This document shows positions 23,401 through 36,096 of a stretch of 64,000 nt of DNA, one piece after another. Numbering within the stretch: the stretch's first letter is position 1; each line of letters starts with the position of its first letter. A model generated the notes under the pieces. That model saw only the letters and a program-made list of their open reading frames with translations. It ran no database searches and was not told where the DNA came from. The DNA lies in NCBI GenBank assembly GCA_013396755.1, contig VWZF01000445.1:1191523-1255522 (forward strand). Reading direction: 5' to 3'. Made by a program: the position numbers and the translations under genes. Source of the stretch: Sclerurus mexicanus (lineage: Eukaryota > Chordata > Aves > Passeriformes > Furnariidae).

Positions 23401-25084
23401 CATCAGAGACCAGCTTTAAAACTGTTTTGACAGGTTAAAAGCTGGGATTTTTCCAGGGGCAGGATGGAGAGAAGCAGGAATGTGAGAAGTGAAAAAGAAT
23501 ATTCCTTGACACCCCCTAATCTCCTCAGCGCAGATGGCACTGTCATTTTCAAGTAGCTTCTGCGCACAACAGCCATTGCAACAGAGTGAAAGTGGGAATG
23601 CTGAAAATAGTCTTCTTGGGAGATAAATACGTCTGTATGTACATCTATCCAATATGCACAACTGTGAATGCACGAGCAGACAAATGAGCAAAGCTTGCCT
23701 TCCCTCTTCTTCCTCTCCCTGTCCATTCACTAAAATTAATTGTTCCCCAAGATGCTATAGGCCACATTGTTAATTATTGTCTCTCTCTTTTGCACCTGAG
23801 GCATCACACTGGTTTAGAGAACAGCCTGCAAACAGATGGAGAGCTGCTGGAGATGAATCTCCAGGTATGTGAAAAAAATGGATACAGACTTTATGATACT
23901 TCAGGCTCAGATGGTCTATTAATTTTCAATAATATTCTGGAAAGGAAGGAGGTCTCTACATGTTTTTAGGCTTAATTTGTTTTCAAAAAAGGAGTTACAA
24001 GAGCCAATTACTTTTATGATTTCATCACAATCATTTATGCTTAAAGAATATTTATGGGAAAATATTCCAATCATCCCTTCACCAGCCTTCTTGTTTCTTA
24101 GATAACACTTCCCCTTGGCAGCCAGCTGTACACACACTATGCCTGACGGTAAAGGCTGGGAACCTTGCAGACCAGACAGAAATGCCAGCTTGAACTGGAT
24201 GCTGCATGCAGCCTCTTGCCTGCTGCCTTCCTGCCACTGGCTCATCCCCAGGATCTACCCTAACAATCTGCTTTTGCCTTTGTGTTGTCACAGAAAGCCA
24301 CAGTAGGCTGGGGCAAAGCCGTCCCTTATATGCCCAGCCTGCCTCCATCCCACTTGCATGAGGCAATATCCTGATGCAATCCCAACAAAAATGTTCCACT
24401 CATTGATACCGCTTGGCAACTAACAAAAAGTCACTGCAGTTTTTGACACCAACTAGTTTTTCATCTTCAGAAGCTGAAGATCAAAGCTAGTACAGCCATA
24501 ACAACAAGGCAGGTATGTCTCTAATGGTGCTCAAAGCTGTCTTGTCCTAGAGAGGAGGGCCCTGCAAAAACAAAGCACAGGCATCCAGACCTAACTAGTA
24601 TGCACCATGCCAGCTTCAAAACATGTAAAAGGGTTTGCCTTTCATGAGTACTTCATTGTGATCATTTTCTGTGTAAATGTACCCAAGAGACGTATCTGAA
24701 AACCATAAGCTCTTCTAATAGAACCATCTTAGCCTCTTCTAAGGGAAAACTATTGCTGCACATAAGGAACAGTTGCAATTTCTAAATGGGGAAAAAAGCC
24801 TTGCAGACTTGGCTGGAAGTTCAGCTCTGCACATTAGCCAAATTACTTCAGAAAGGCAATGGAAAAGTTATTAATAGATTCATCAGATGACTCTCCAAAG
24901 GAATCCAGATATTTCAGCCAAGAAGCAAGGAAAAACGAGTTAGTTATAGCATGACCAGGTCCCTGATCCCTATAGAAGCGAGGAACAGAGGATGATACTT
25001 AAAACAGAATGGACAAACTTTCTTTTCCAGTGTTGGTATTGTGCATATTTTGTGGAGCGGAGTCTGCTTGGTAGAGATTGGTAG

Positions 25085-25126
25085 ACAATTTGTCATGTGT
25101 TATACACAATTTGTCATGCTGTTATA
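25085..25126 (+). repeat. 2 x 21 bp tandem duplication
   Basis: Two adjacent copies begin ACAATTTGTCATG (25085-25105 and 25106-25126). Their second halves differ slightly (TGTTATAC versus CTGTTATA), so the duplication is not recent. Confidence 0.85.
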
Positions 25127-28100
25127 TGAGTGTGTAAAAGAACTCTGGAACTTAAGCATGGTGTAATTTCCTCCAGTACTCCAATTCTGCATTTTTAATC
25201 CAGCAAAGATTTTCATACTGCCATCACTTTATGAAATGTTTGATACAGAAACAACTACATAATACATTATATATGCTACCATACATTTAGTTTAGATTAC
25301 TGAATCTGCTGTCTCTCACTCTTTTAAAAAGGTCGTCAAATAAAACAATTATGACACAAGAGTCAGTCTGTATCATTATTACCTGCACAGGTTAATACAC
25401 AGTACATTGTTGCATGACCTTGGGATTCCTAGTCAAGGATTGGAAGTGAAGGATTCTTAATTTGCCTTTTCACCTGTTCTGCAGATGGTGCAAAACATGA
25501 AAATTTAAAGCCAGTAGGGTTGGATACTTCTCCAGCTCTCTCTCTCAGTAAAACTGGCTCTGCAGAAGCAGTATCAAGGCCTCAGGCACTCTTATCTGCC
25601 CCATGGGTAAGAGGTGGAGATAAAGGTGGTTCTTGGTGAACTGACTTTCCCCTTGGTGCTGCAGAGGAGGAAATGGGTAACTGGCCAGCAGTGGTGCTTA
25701 GCCAGAGCACAGCAGTGCTGCAAATAATATTAACATTTGATCTGAAAAGGACAAGTATTCCAATAGTATTTTAGGTTCTTTTCTTTTTACACTGAATCTT
25801 TTATTTTGGACAACAGTTCCTTGGTAAAATGCAATTGTCTTTAATGAATTGTTTTTTCCAGCTGTCACTGTCATGTACAAAAATTCAGCCTGATTTATTT
25901 GACCTATAGCAGAGGTGTAAAACTAAGACTTTAGCTCTTCTCCAATCTAACAGGAATGATTCCTTTGGTAGGAGCAGTTCATTGATGGGGGCTATTGATA
26001 ATGGATAAGCACAAAAGGAAGATGCCAGTATTTGCATACTTATCAGACACTTTAAGGTTTGTAGGTTGGGCTCAGAGCAAATTTGTTTAATGGTGATGAT
26101 ATATCACATACTGCTCCCTGGCTGTCACAGGCCCCAATATACTTCTTCCATTTCTGCCTTTTATGAGGGAAAATGAGAGAAGCTCTATGAAATCCATTCA
26201 TGCTCTCAAAATGGTACTTTAGTCATGGGTCACACAATTAGCCACATCTGCAAGGCAGTACATTTGCTGATTACCAAATTCTCACCTCTAAGAATCTAGG
26301 CTAAATTTTAGTTTAAACACTCTGGTACATGGAAAAGCCATTGCCATTGCACAGTTAAATTCCAGGCATTGCAATGAACATATGACTAAAGGAAGGGTGT
26401 TTTTCCTTTGGAGAAAAAAAGGATGTGAGTGAAAGTTTTAGTCTGTTCTGTACTTCCTGTCTCACTCATATCCCCCCTTGCTGTTCCAAGATCTTTCTAT
26501 CCTTCAGAGCCATATGATACCTCTGGTGAGAAGTATATCTCAGCCAGACTTTAATTTGTAAACTTTTAACTGATACTTGGTAGAAAAACCTTCTAGATCC
26601 CCACAAAATAAGATTTTGCCTCTAGCATCAATTATCATTCATCTGGCTATTGAAGAAGCTGACAGATCTGCATTCTCCTTGTTCTTCTTTTTTATGCATC
26701 TTGAAAGATATCTGCCTTTCACCTAGTGGCACCTCAACAATCTCATCACTTCTCAAATATATTTGCTAAAAAAGTTTCAGACATCATCACCTCACTGTTA
26801 AAAATCCAGCAATGGCATCCATACAGGTGACCTGATTTAAAATCATCTTACTTAGCCAGGTAACCTCCCATAAGCTCCTTTTCAACCCTGGCCCCTTAGT
26901 CTTATATTGCTAAGTAAGGTTACAATCTACCCAAGGACAACTCCTTTATGCATGTAAGGCCTGATGCAGTTACTCAGGTAAAACATGGTAAGCAATCTTC
27001 CGGTTCTGACAATTAAGAACAGTAAGGCTTCAGCTAAAGTGCTGGTATTTACAAAATACTGGTAGTTGTTAATAGACATCACAGATTTTGTTGCATGCAT
27101 GTTGTATGGATCATATAGGACAAACTCTTATAAAAGCCTGCCAATGACTCCAGTGACCTTGCTGAGCTCACCAGAGAATGATCAGCCCACTGCAGAAAGG
27201 ACAAAATAGAAAGCAAACGCAAAATTAGAAAAAAAAATAAAAACAAGTTCTCTGTCATAGGAATTAGCAAAGCAATCTTTAGGGGGGGTGACAGCAGCAG
27301 AGACTGGCTGGCACCCACTTCTAGGAGGGACAAAGAACAAAGTGAATGGCAGAGGGCAGTGAAATGTTTCAACAGAAAGGGAAGACCTGCTCTACACTTC
27401 AAACAGGAGACACTGCTGTTTGAAAAGAAGAAAACAAGAGCATGAGAAAAGGCTGTAAGGGATGAAGGAAAGCTAAGGTGAAGGAAAAGGAAAGCGAGAA
27501 GGGAGGATAAAGAGAGCTCCACGAAGAAGCAGTTCTGCTGAGGGACCATGTCAAAAGCCAGAACTGGTGCAGATTTAGCAATGGCACAGAGGAGAGAAAT
27601 CTGATTCAATGGTAGCCAGGAGAGGACCTAAAGGTACATAAAGCCTCCACTGAATGGAGGGACCATGAGTAGAAACGTAAGGAAAAGAAGAAAATTTGCA
27701 CTAGTATCTCATATGTTCTCTCATAAAACCTGAACTTTTCACAAATCAGCACAACCTACATAGTTAAACAATACTGGCATGTAGTGCCTGCACCTGTCAA
27801 TAAGAGTGATTATTAATTTTCTGTGCATAGGTCATGTAAAAAGTCACGTAGCTTCTCTGTAACTTAGTTTCCCATCTGTAAAGGTGCCACCTCTGCTTCA
27901 TTAAAGGCAAAGAGGCAATAAATTGACAAGGAAGAATATAAATAAAGAAGGACAAAGCAGATGATTTAATGGCACCATCAGGCTCAGGTCCAGATAAAAA
28001 TAAAAAAGCATATAAAGCATTGAAGCAGTTAACTGATGTATTTTATCATAAAAATAAGAGCCTCTTCTTTAACAAATCTGAAATGGGAATGGGACAATGA

Positions 28101-31100
28101 AAAATATCAGTATGAAATCAATCTTTTCTCTTCTCTGTAGGCACTCACAGGCTCTGCTTCCCTGTTGCCTCCCATCTAGTAAGACTTTTCCCCCTTCTTT
28201 ACTCTTCCTAATTGTCAAGGTTTAAAGGACACTGAAGAGCACAGGATGGGTTCATTAGAATTGCAAAGTATCACTGCTTACCACTTGCAGCAGGGTACCA
28301 TTTATCTCTGTTGCCACACCATACTGTGAGGTGGCACCAAAAACCACATGCTGCAACCCAGGGCTAGGGAATGCTAATCATCCTACATCAGACCCAAGAC
28401 CATGCAGGATTCAAGGTTAACTGTGGTTGAGAACATCTGTTCATGGCAACAAATGGCTCCCAAAGGCAGTCTGGAGTGGGTTTTGTGTTTTTGGCATGGC
28501 CAGCATCTTTCTGTTGGCCTGGAAGACCTGGGTCCAATCCTTGGCCATTTATTTTGACCCCTTGCATCTACATACCTTCTGTCCTTTTCCTTCAGTGAAG
28601 GGCACAACCACCCCTCCTCAAACCCTTTGAATGCCACCGGGATACCACCCACAGTAAATAATGAACACAACCATGTCTTTCTCTGCATAGTTGCAGCGAA
28701 GTAACAATATAAATTACAGTTCCCGTGCAGACCTCAGCACAGCAGTCTATGCATAAACACTATCACATAGCCCAGCTAAAGAAATATGCCCAGCCTGTGG
28801 CACATGCTTTCCTGAAAGTCACGTTCAGACTGGCACTTCAGTTTAGTCTACCTCAGAAATTTCTAACTTTCCCTGAAGTTTACTTTAAAAATGTTTCTAT
28901 TTTACTGTCTTTCATATTAAATACACATACACATATGTCCTGTCCTATAGCAAAAAGTAAGCAGAACTAGAAAAGGTACTCAGTCAGCGTTATACTGTGG
29001 CACCAAAGCACAACTAAAGAAGTAACCATGAGGCTGCCAGATCAGAGACTGAGCATTGTTACTTTGCATTTGGTCTAAGTCTGTAGTCCTGCTCATATTG
29101 AAATCAACAGCAAGCTTGCAGTTAATTGCAGCAAAACCAGGATGTATTTTAGGGAGCAGTCATAAAGGGGTAGGCAGGATTATCTAATGACATATACGTA
29201 TTTTACTAAATGTGATATTTGTCAAGCTAATTAGTTACCCTGTAAATGAAAAGGTCAACCCTGCATAATATTTGCATCTCATCTTTCTGAGTCAAATTTC
29301 CTGTGCATGGCAAGTGGAAAGAAATAAATTCTACTGAAGTCGTGAATGGCTGATAGGAGCCCTTTGGCAGGCAGAGAAAAATTAGAAAAAAAGCTGTTCG
29401 GGGCTGATCTGAAGCTAAGAACATGGAACACGTCCATCAGGAAGACACTGATCTCATGGCTACCAGCTCCACATGGTACAATTTGTTTCAAACAGCTCTG
29501 CAGCCAAGCAATACATTGAAACTGTCAGTCACACTTTTTTCACTGCTTCTGCTGCTCTTTACTAATCCACATATGCAAGTTGAGAAGAGACAAGGCTCAT
29601 GAAATCACTGCACTGCACCAAGACAGTACTTTTGACCCCAAAGTGCCATTCTCTAGCTATTTACCTGACATCCCACACTATTGTGTGAACACTTCAGCTG
29701 TATGCATATTTTCCCCTATTTCCACAGCTGGAGGCCAAATCCATCACAGTACAAATATTCTACACCTGCAGTTCACTAAATTTTCAGCTCTCAGAGCCTT
29801 GCACATCTACAACAGCCCTTTCCCTTTCCAACACCCTTGTCATTTACATATTTCTGATGTATGCAAACTTGACACAAAAACAAATGCTTTAAAGGTATTG
29901 GCAAAGCTATTAGAAAGAGGTTAAAGAAGTAGCTGCAGCTTTCTTTGGAAATATCAAACAGAAACAAACAGAACATTTCAGGGCAATCAGCAGATTAACC
30001 AGGAACTTTGGAATTTTTTTTTTCTTTTTCAATGAAACAGTCATCTTTGTGTTTCAGTCTGTAAACATTCTATGCCAGAAGAGGATCTTCAGAGACTCTT
30101 TGTCCTTGCTAAAGGGCTTTACTTAATGGGGTGTTACATGAAAAACCATATCTGTCTTTCAGGAAAATGTGCCCTGCGGGCTCACTGAAACAGTGGCAGT
30201 ATCTAGAGGAAAAGAAAACCAGGATATGAAATATGTCCTTGCTAATGTTGGTTTAAATATATATTAAGTCACTCTGCCAGGACTGAAAACTCTGGCGTTA
30301 TAAATTTCCCAACAACCTGTGTGTACTAAGTAGGCGTCAGGGGACCTCACTCCCCTTCAGTGAGGAGCCACTTCTTCCAGGCAGCAAATTTCACTGTCAA
30401 AGGCTCGAGTCTTGCTCGCAGGAGCTGCCCAAGCCAGCTCTGAACTTGCGCTCCAGAGAAGCTCTCCACTGCAGGGCAGCCACAGCATCACGGGGCCTGG
30501 GCACATCCCCTGCCCTGCTGACCCTCTGCAGCAGCTCAACAGTGACCAATACCTGAGCTGGGAATTTAAAGCCCTTATAGGTATGTCACGAAAGGTTGCA
30601 TCATACTTCAAATAACAGATGAATTGAAAGACCTAAATTATGTCACACTATTACCTTTGTGAGCCAGGATAAGAATTTTGGCCCCACTTAGCTGGCCTGT
30701 ATAACAGAGGAGCAAATTGATTGCTTAAGATACAATATAAAGAAAGTTTAGCTGTTAACCTGTGTTAGCTGTGTTTCAAAACCCTTTATTCCCCATATGT
30801 TTGAACCAAAGCTTTACATTCAGCTGTACTTAATGATGCCTTCTATTTTTCTGGTGCTTAGGGGTCAGATAGCACTAAGAATCAGCTAGTCCATTACAAA
30901 GGAAGTGAACACAAATTCAGATCTAGGCCTCAGAGAAGACCTCTCCTATATCTTTCATGTGACAGGATTTTCTGAATTCAAATAGCAGTGTATGTGGCAC
31001 TTGTGTTCACACTCCTCTAGTCATGGCACATCTAAGAACTGCTTCCTTCTGGCACTGAGTTACCCATCCTACCTGTCAGAGGGGATAATTACTCCTCTGT

Positions 31101-33015
31101 GTTATGTCAACTCAATTATCTAGGAAGCAAAAAAGAAAATTTCCTGATTTTACTTATAACACTCGCACAAGAGAGATTTAGGAGGCAGCAGTAAAATTTT
31201 AAAACTCTTTCCCATATGATCCCGGCTAAAAGCTCTCACTTTTTCTTCATTTGGTTTTGACTTGGTTCAAGAGTATCTCTCTCACATGTAACTGTTGAAA
31301 TCTTTGGAAGCTATCAAATGTACAATTTGTACAATATGTACAATTGTGGAATTAATCTGAAAAGGTTTTGTGTTTGGAAGGAAAATATTTTGTGTCCATT
31401 TTAGAATTTTATGAGCAATGTGGAAATTCACAGTGTTTAGGTCAAGGGCCCAAATGCCTTTAAATACAAATTACCTTTACAGCCAGCAATCAGCAGTTCC
31501 ATTTGGTACCTCTTCTACTGCAAGGAGGATTGTTCAGGTCTGTGCTGAGCTGTTTTCACCACATCAGTCCCAACTGTTCTATTTTTGAATTGCTTTTTGT
31601 CCTGCTCTTTAACATACAACTTGATGTAGAAAGAGAAAATCTGAACAGTGGTGCAGACTTATTCTTAAAATAAATGCTCCCTTAATCAAAATTGGATGAC
31701 TAACAAGCATAAAATTATGGCTCTAATACCACATATAATCGTTTATCTCATTGCAAAGAGGCATACATCATTTGCATTGTGTTCCAGTAGTGTTTTATAC
31801 CCACTTTAACATAATCTAAATGAGCATGCACAACAGAGACAAATGAAGATTCTAGCCCATCTTATGCATTTGCCTGGAGAGCATGATGTTGTTTGTTGTA
31901 GAATTGTTTAAAAATTGTATTCTTATAAATAAACATGTTAAAATGCAAAGATAATGCAGTGGGCAAGCACACTGCCTGAGCAGCTTCAATTGTGAGATAC
32001 ATTTTCCACAAAGAATGGATGTTTTTAAAATATTTTTTTTTGGACAGCACTTTTAATAAGGTATATTTGAAACTTATATGAGCTATGGAGTAAGTTTATT
32101 GAAGGGAATTTGACCTGTGGATATATCGGGTCAGCATGTGAGTATTGCCAACCCCATTTACAGCTCAAACTAGATATTATTTTCTTCTGCCCACTCCTCA
32201 TTATCTGGATGTACTTAACAGTCCAAGCCAGAGACTCAGCTTTAAACAACCTTAAAAACTTGTAAAAATAGCAACCACCAAAGTATGTATTTCTTTCCTT
32301 GAAATTACTTCTGCACAAAGGCTGTAAGAAGCTTTCACTTCTCCGTCTGCAGCATCCTTCCTATTCCCAAAACCAGCACAGCTGTGAAGTTCAATAATGC
32401 ATCATCCTTAAGGGAGAACAGGAAAGGCTTCATTTGACAATATTCACAAGAGTTGACTCCCAGCTCCCATGTACAGCTTTACATCTTTTTCTGACCTTGC
32501 AGATCTGTGAGAAACTGGCACTTAAAACTCTGTCATTTTTATGAGAGACAAGCTGGTCTTATAACTAATTTTAGAGAGCTTTATGTCTTTTTCCCTCTTC
32601 ATAAGGATAACTCACTCGGCACAGCTGATCTTAATGTACAGAAGTATGAAGCTTTACAAGCAGAAAGATATGCATGCTAAAATATATGGTAAAATTCTCT
32701 TCTGTATTCTTAAAATCATTTATCTGTGACATATGTGGCATGAAGATGAAAATATGATATGGTCTAAAGGCTTTATTGTTATTTCATTTGGACTGAACTG
32801 CAATGCTTACTGCTCAATTCACCATTTGTGCAACCTGCTTTTCTGATTCTGCCCACGACCTAAAGCTACCATCCAAAAATCAAAGGAGCAGTACAAACTT
32901 GACACAGATTAACTTCAAAAATAAACTATAGCTATATTAAAGAACTGTGGAGTTCTACCTGGAGATTACTTGCTCAATGAATGGGAACATGACAGAGATG
33001 CTGGAAGGATGAATT

Positions 33016-33118
33016 GAAGATGTCCCTGCTAATTGCAGAAGGGTTGGTCTAGATGGCCTGTAAAGGTCCCTTCCAATCCAAACTATTCTATGAGTCAATG
33101 AGTCTATGAATGATTCTG
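33016..33118 (+). mobile_element. CR1 LINE 3' tail
   Basis: About 100 bases of CR1 3' end: gtccctgctaattgcagaag, gggttggtctagatggcc, ggtcccttccaatccaaact, then decayed terminal repeats (attctatgagtcaatgagtc). No coding part remains. Confidence 0.92.
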
Positions 33119-33507
33119 AACAAAAGAAAACAGATAGATGGATACTCTGCACAGCACATTAAAAGCTTTAGAGTTCAGAGTATCATTCATCTTTTTTCAT
33201 CAGTCTGCCTTATATGGATTTAGCACTTATGAGAATAACTGTGTTACACACAGGTATATGGTATAAGCATGTTTATATGTGGAAATTAAGTATTCCATAT
33301 TACGTATCTTGATAAGCATTGCACAGATCATTTATTGTGTGTATGTCCAGCACTTATTTTTGATAGACATTCAGTGTTCTGCTGCTGGGGATGGGTTTAA
33401 TTTCATTTCTCAACCACTTTCAACTTTACACATTTTCCTACCAGCATCATATTAAAACCGTTATTTGTCTTTACACAGCCATATATTTGCATTCATTCTA
33501 TTCTTTT

Positions 33508-33523
33508 CCCCCCCTCCCCCCCC
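33508..33523 (+). repeat. C-rich homopolymer run (C7-T-C8)
   Basis: Seven C, one T and eight C in a row within T/C-rich sequence. Confidence 0.95.
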
Positions 33524-34017
33524 AAATCAGCACTCTTTCCAGAGCGTATACCTTTGCCTCTTGTATACCAGATTGGTGTTCAGCTTTGACCTCTAGTTCT
33601 GCCTCATTTGTTTCATCTCTTCTTGTAAGGTATACCCCTTTAGCTTATGTGTTTCATTTTTTTCTCCTAAATTCATTCAAAATTTATTTCACCAGCCATC
33701 CCTGTTTATCTCAGCCTAGCTATTTAAAAAAATTGATTTTGTTCATGTCTGCATATGACATACTTTCAAGAGCTTCTTATGTCCAGGCAAAACATGTCCT
33801 TTAGTTTGCTTTTCTCTGGCTATTCAGGGCTGTCCACACAGAAATATTGCTCATTCATCGAGTTTGATTGCCTGGTCAACAGTGATTGCTCTTTCTGCAT
33901 TACACATTCCATTGACTTCTCTCTCCAACTTTCTTCTAAAAATACAGAAACACCTCTTTCTGCCTTTTGATGCTTCCCTAGCTGTTAACAAGATGAGGGG
34001 AAGAAAAAAAAAATATT

Positions 34018-34042
34018 TATATATATATATATATATATATAT
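34018..34042. repeat. (TA)n dinucleotide repeat
   Basis: Twelve and a half TA units without interruption, preceded by an A-rich stretch. Confidence 0.95.
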
Positions 34043-35900
34043 TCTAAAGGCTTTTCTTACTTCACCTTAATGATTTCTCTAGAATTTGTGAATGTTATTC
34101 ATCTAGATCAGGTGCCTTGTCAAAATTTAATGATTCCATATACTTAACTGTGTGCTCTGGCAAAATCATAAAGCCTTTAATACCTTCTGTGGGAAAATAT
34201 ATTCCCATCTTCCAGATGTGACCTTCAACTTTTTTCAGAAATGCCTACACTGTGGAAAACACAGTGAGTTCTCTAAAATACATTCTTTACTAACAATAGC
34301 TCTTATTCATGTTGCTTTATGACCTTACCAGCTAGATTTGACAGATAACTGTACATATTCTATGCTTTTAAAACGCTTTCTTTTTACCATATTGATGTCA
34401 TTAGTTAGTGCTATTATTGCAACATTAAAGTCTAAATTTTGCTTATTATCAGTTTATCAATATCTTCAGCCTTTCTTGCAGCTACAAGAGCTCTCCCTTT
34501 TTCATGCATTTTCAAGCATTTTCTTCTTCCATAAGTAATTTTATTGAACTTGAGGTAAACTCTGGGTTATCTTGTCCAACCAATCTGGCTTACATTTGAC
34601 ATTCACATCCTTTTCACATACGTAAGTGTATACTTTCACAGCTTTTACCTTCTGCAACAGACCGTTGTACAGAACAGAACCATCTGCAGCCATCCATAAT
34701 GACACACACAGAAAGGGAGAAATTCTAAATTTGCTTCACACTGCCAGACTTGTGCATGTGATGTTGGGTGTTACAAGATGGAGGCAAAAGTTTGCAGGGC
34801 CAGCAGCTCTGCCAGTGGTGCAGAGCACTGGAGTAAAAAGATGCATAACATACATGCCCTGCTCAGCCTGTTCACTCATGTAGTGCAACTGACAGCTGTG
34901 AAACTGTGCTGTAGATAGAGGTTGGGCCAATGTATGTATGTATGCTACTGCACACATGAGAAAACTTGAACCTTTCGATTCAGATTTTTTTCCATGCTGC
35001 TCAGGTAAGAAGTGCCTGTCTGGTGCTCCCTCTGACACAGGCCTGTTGAGAGATCCCATGTTATTAGTTTTATGTTATTTCACTCAATGTTTCCTGACAA
35101 ATGTTTTGTGGATATGCAGAAAAAGAGAATCTGCATGTATATACATATCTGTGTGGTGTATAGGGGTTGGAGAAACTACACTACTAACAACAATTAAAAT
35201 CATGAAAACACACAAGGAGACAGTTATTATGAAAGTCCAACAATGACACATCACAGGACAAGGCAAGCATTTGACTATTTAAACTAAAATACATATGCAT
35301 TTTTGTATTTATATATATGCTAGATAACTATCTTTGCATGGTTTTCTCCACAGTTAGATCACTACCTGAGCAGTAGCAAGACCTTGTTTGAGACTGCTGC
35401 AATGCAAGCTTGTTGTTTGCAAGTAGTGCAATTCAGTGACACTGTGAGTTTGCCCTGATCCCACCTGCACTCCCCATCAGTTCTTGCTATCATCCTCCTT
35501 GTGTGACTTTTGTTGTTATTGTTCCTTTCAATTGCAGATCACTTCCCTTTCTTGTACTGTCATCTTCACCGTTTCCCTTAGAAGAATATTTCACTTTATT
35601 GCTTCTATATTTCAACCTTGCAGCTCTCCCCACTTGCTTTGTGTGCTGGTTTTGGTTGAAGTAGAATTAATTTTCTTCACCGTGGCTAGTATGAGACTAT
35701 GTTTTGGATTTGTGTTGAATGCAGGGTTGATAATACTGAGATGTTCTTGTTATTGCTGAGCAGGACTTACACAGAGGCACGGTGTTTTCTGCTTTTCATA
35801 CTGGCATGCTGGTGCATGGAAAGCTGGGGAGAGACACAGCCAGGACAGGCGGCCCCAACTGACTAAAGGGATATTCTGTACCATATGACATTATGTTTAG

Positions 35901-35907
35901 TATATAA
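35901..35907 (+). promoter_or_regulatory. TATA box of ERVL-type LTR
   Basis: TATATAAAGC at the usual place in this LTR, just downstream of the decayed CRE-like tgacattatg (TGACGTCATG in the family as I recall it). Confidence 0.8.
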
Positions 35908-36090
35908 AGCAGAGGGTAGGAAGGAGGAATGGAAGGACGTTTGGAGTGATGGTGTTTGTCTTCCCAAGTTACTGTTACACGTGATAGGGCGCTGCTCTCC
36001 TGGAGATGGCTGAATTCCTGCCTGCCCATAGGTAGCAGTAAATTAATTCTTTGTTTTGCTTTGTTTGTGTGTGTGGTTTTTGCTTTCTCT

Positions 36091-36096
36091 ATTAAA
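36091..36096 (+). terminator. Poly(A) signal ATTAAA of ERVL-type LTR
   Basis: ATTAAA followed by ctgtctttatctcaaccc, the block that normally marks the R/U5 border of this LTR. Confidence 0.7.

Larger units (their letters stand above)
19951..33015. other. Long non-coding stretch with minor simple repeats
   Basis: About 13 kb without a recognisable gene or mobile element. Minor features are a (GGT)n run (20454-20470), a 2 x 21 bp duplication (25085-25126), a purine-rich zone around 27290-27540, and GC-richer patches at about 24110-24340 and 30340-30580. The two patches are noted in the findings because they carry promoter- or splice-like motifs. Confidence 0.4.
33119..35641. other. Non-coding; pyrimidine-rich plus strand, simple repeats
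   Basis: About 33390-34620 is rich in T and C on the plus strand, which opens a 137-codon frame of low complexity that I do not regard as coding. It contains a C-rich run and a TA repeat. No mobile element or gene is recognised. Confidence 0.4.

Noticed and set aside
23403..23730. Two overlapping minus-strand frames of about 105 codons
   Set aside because: No domain, no clear splice context and arbitrary composition; they probably reflect chance.
27079..27609. 176-codon minus-strand open frame
   Set aside because: The plus strand here is strongly purine-rich, which removes stops on the minus strand. The translation is a low-complexity Leu/Ser/Phe string without domain character.
33391..33804. 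137-codon plus-strand open frame
   Set aside because: It lies in T/C-rich sequence that suppresses stops. It is rich in Phe, Ser, Leu and Tyr with no recognisable family.
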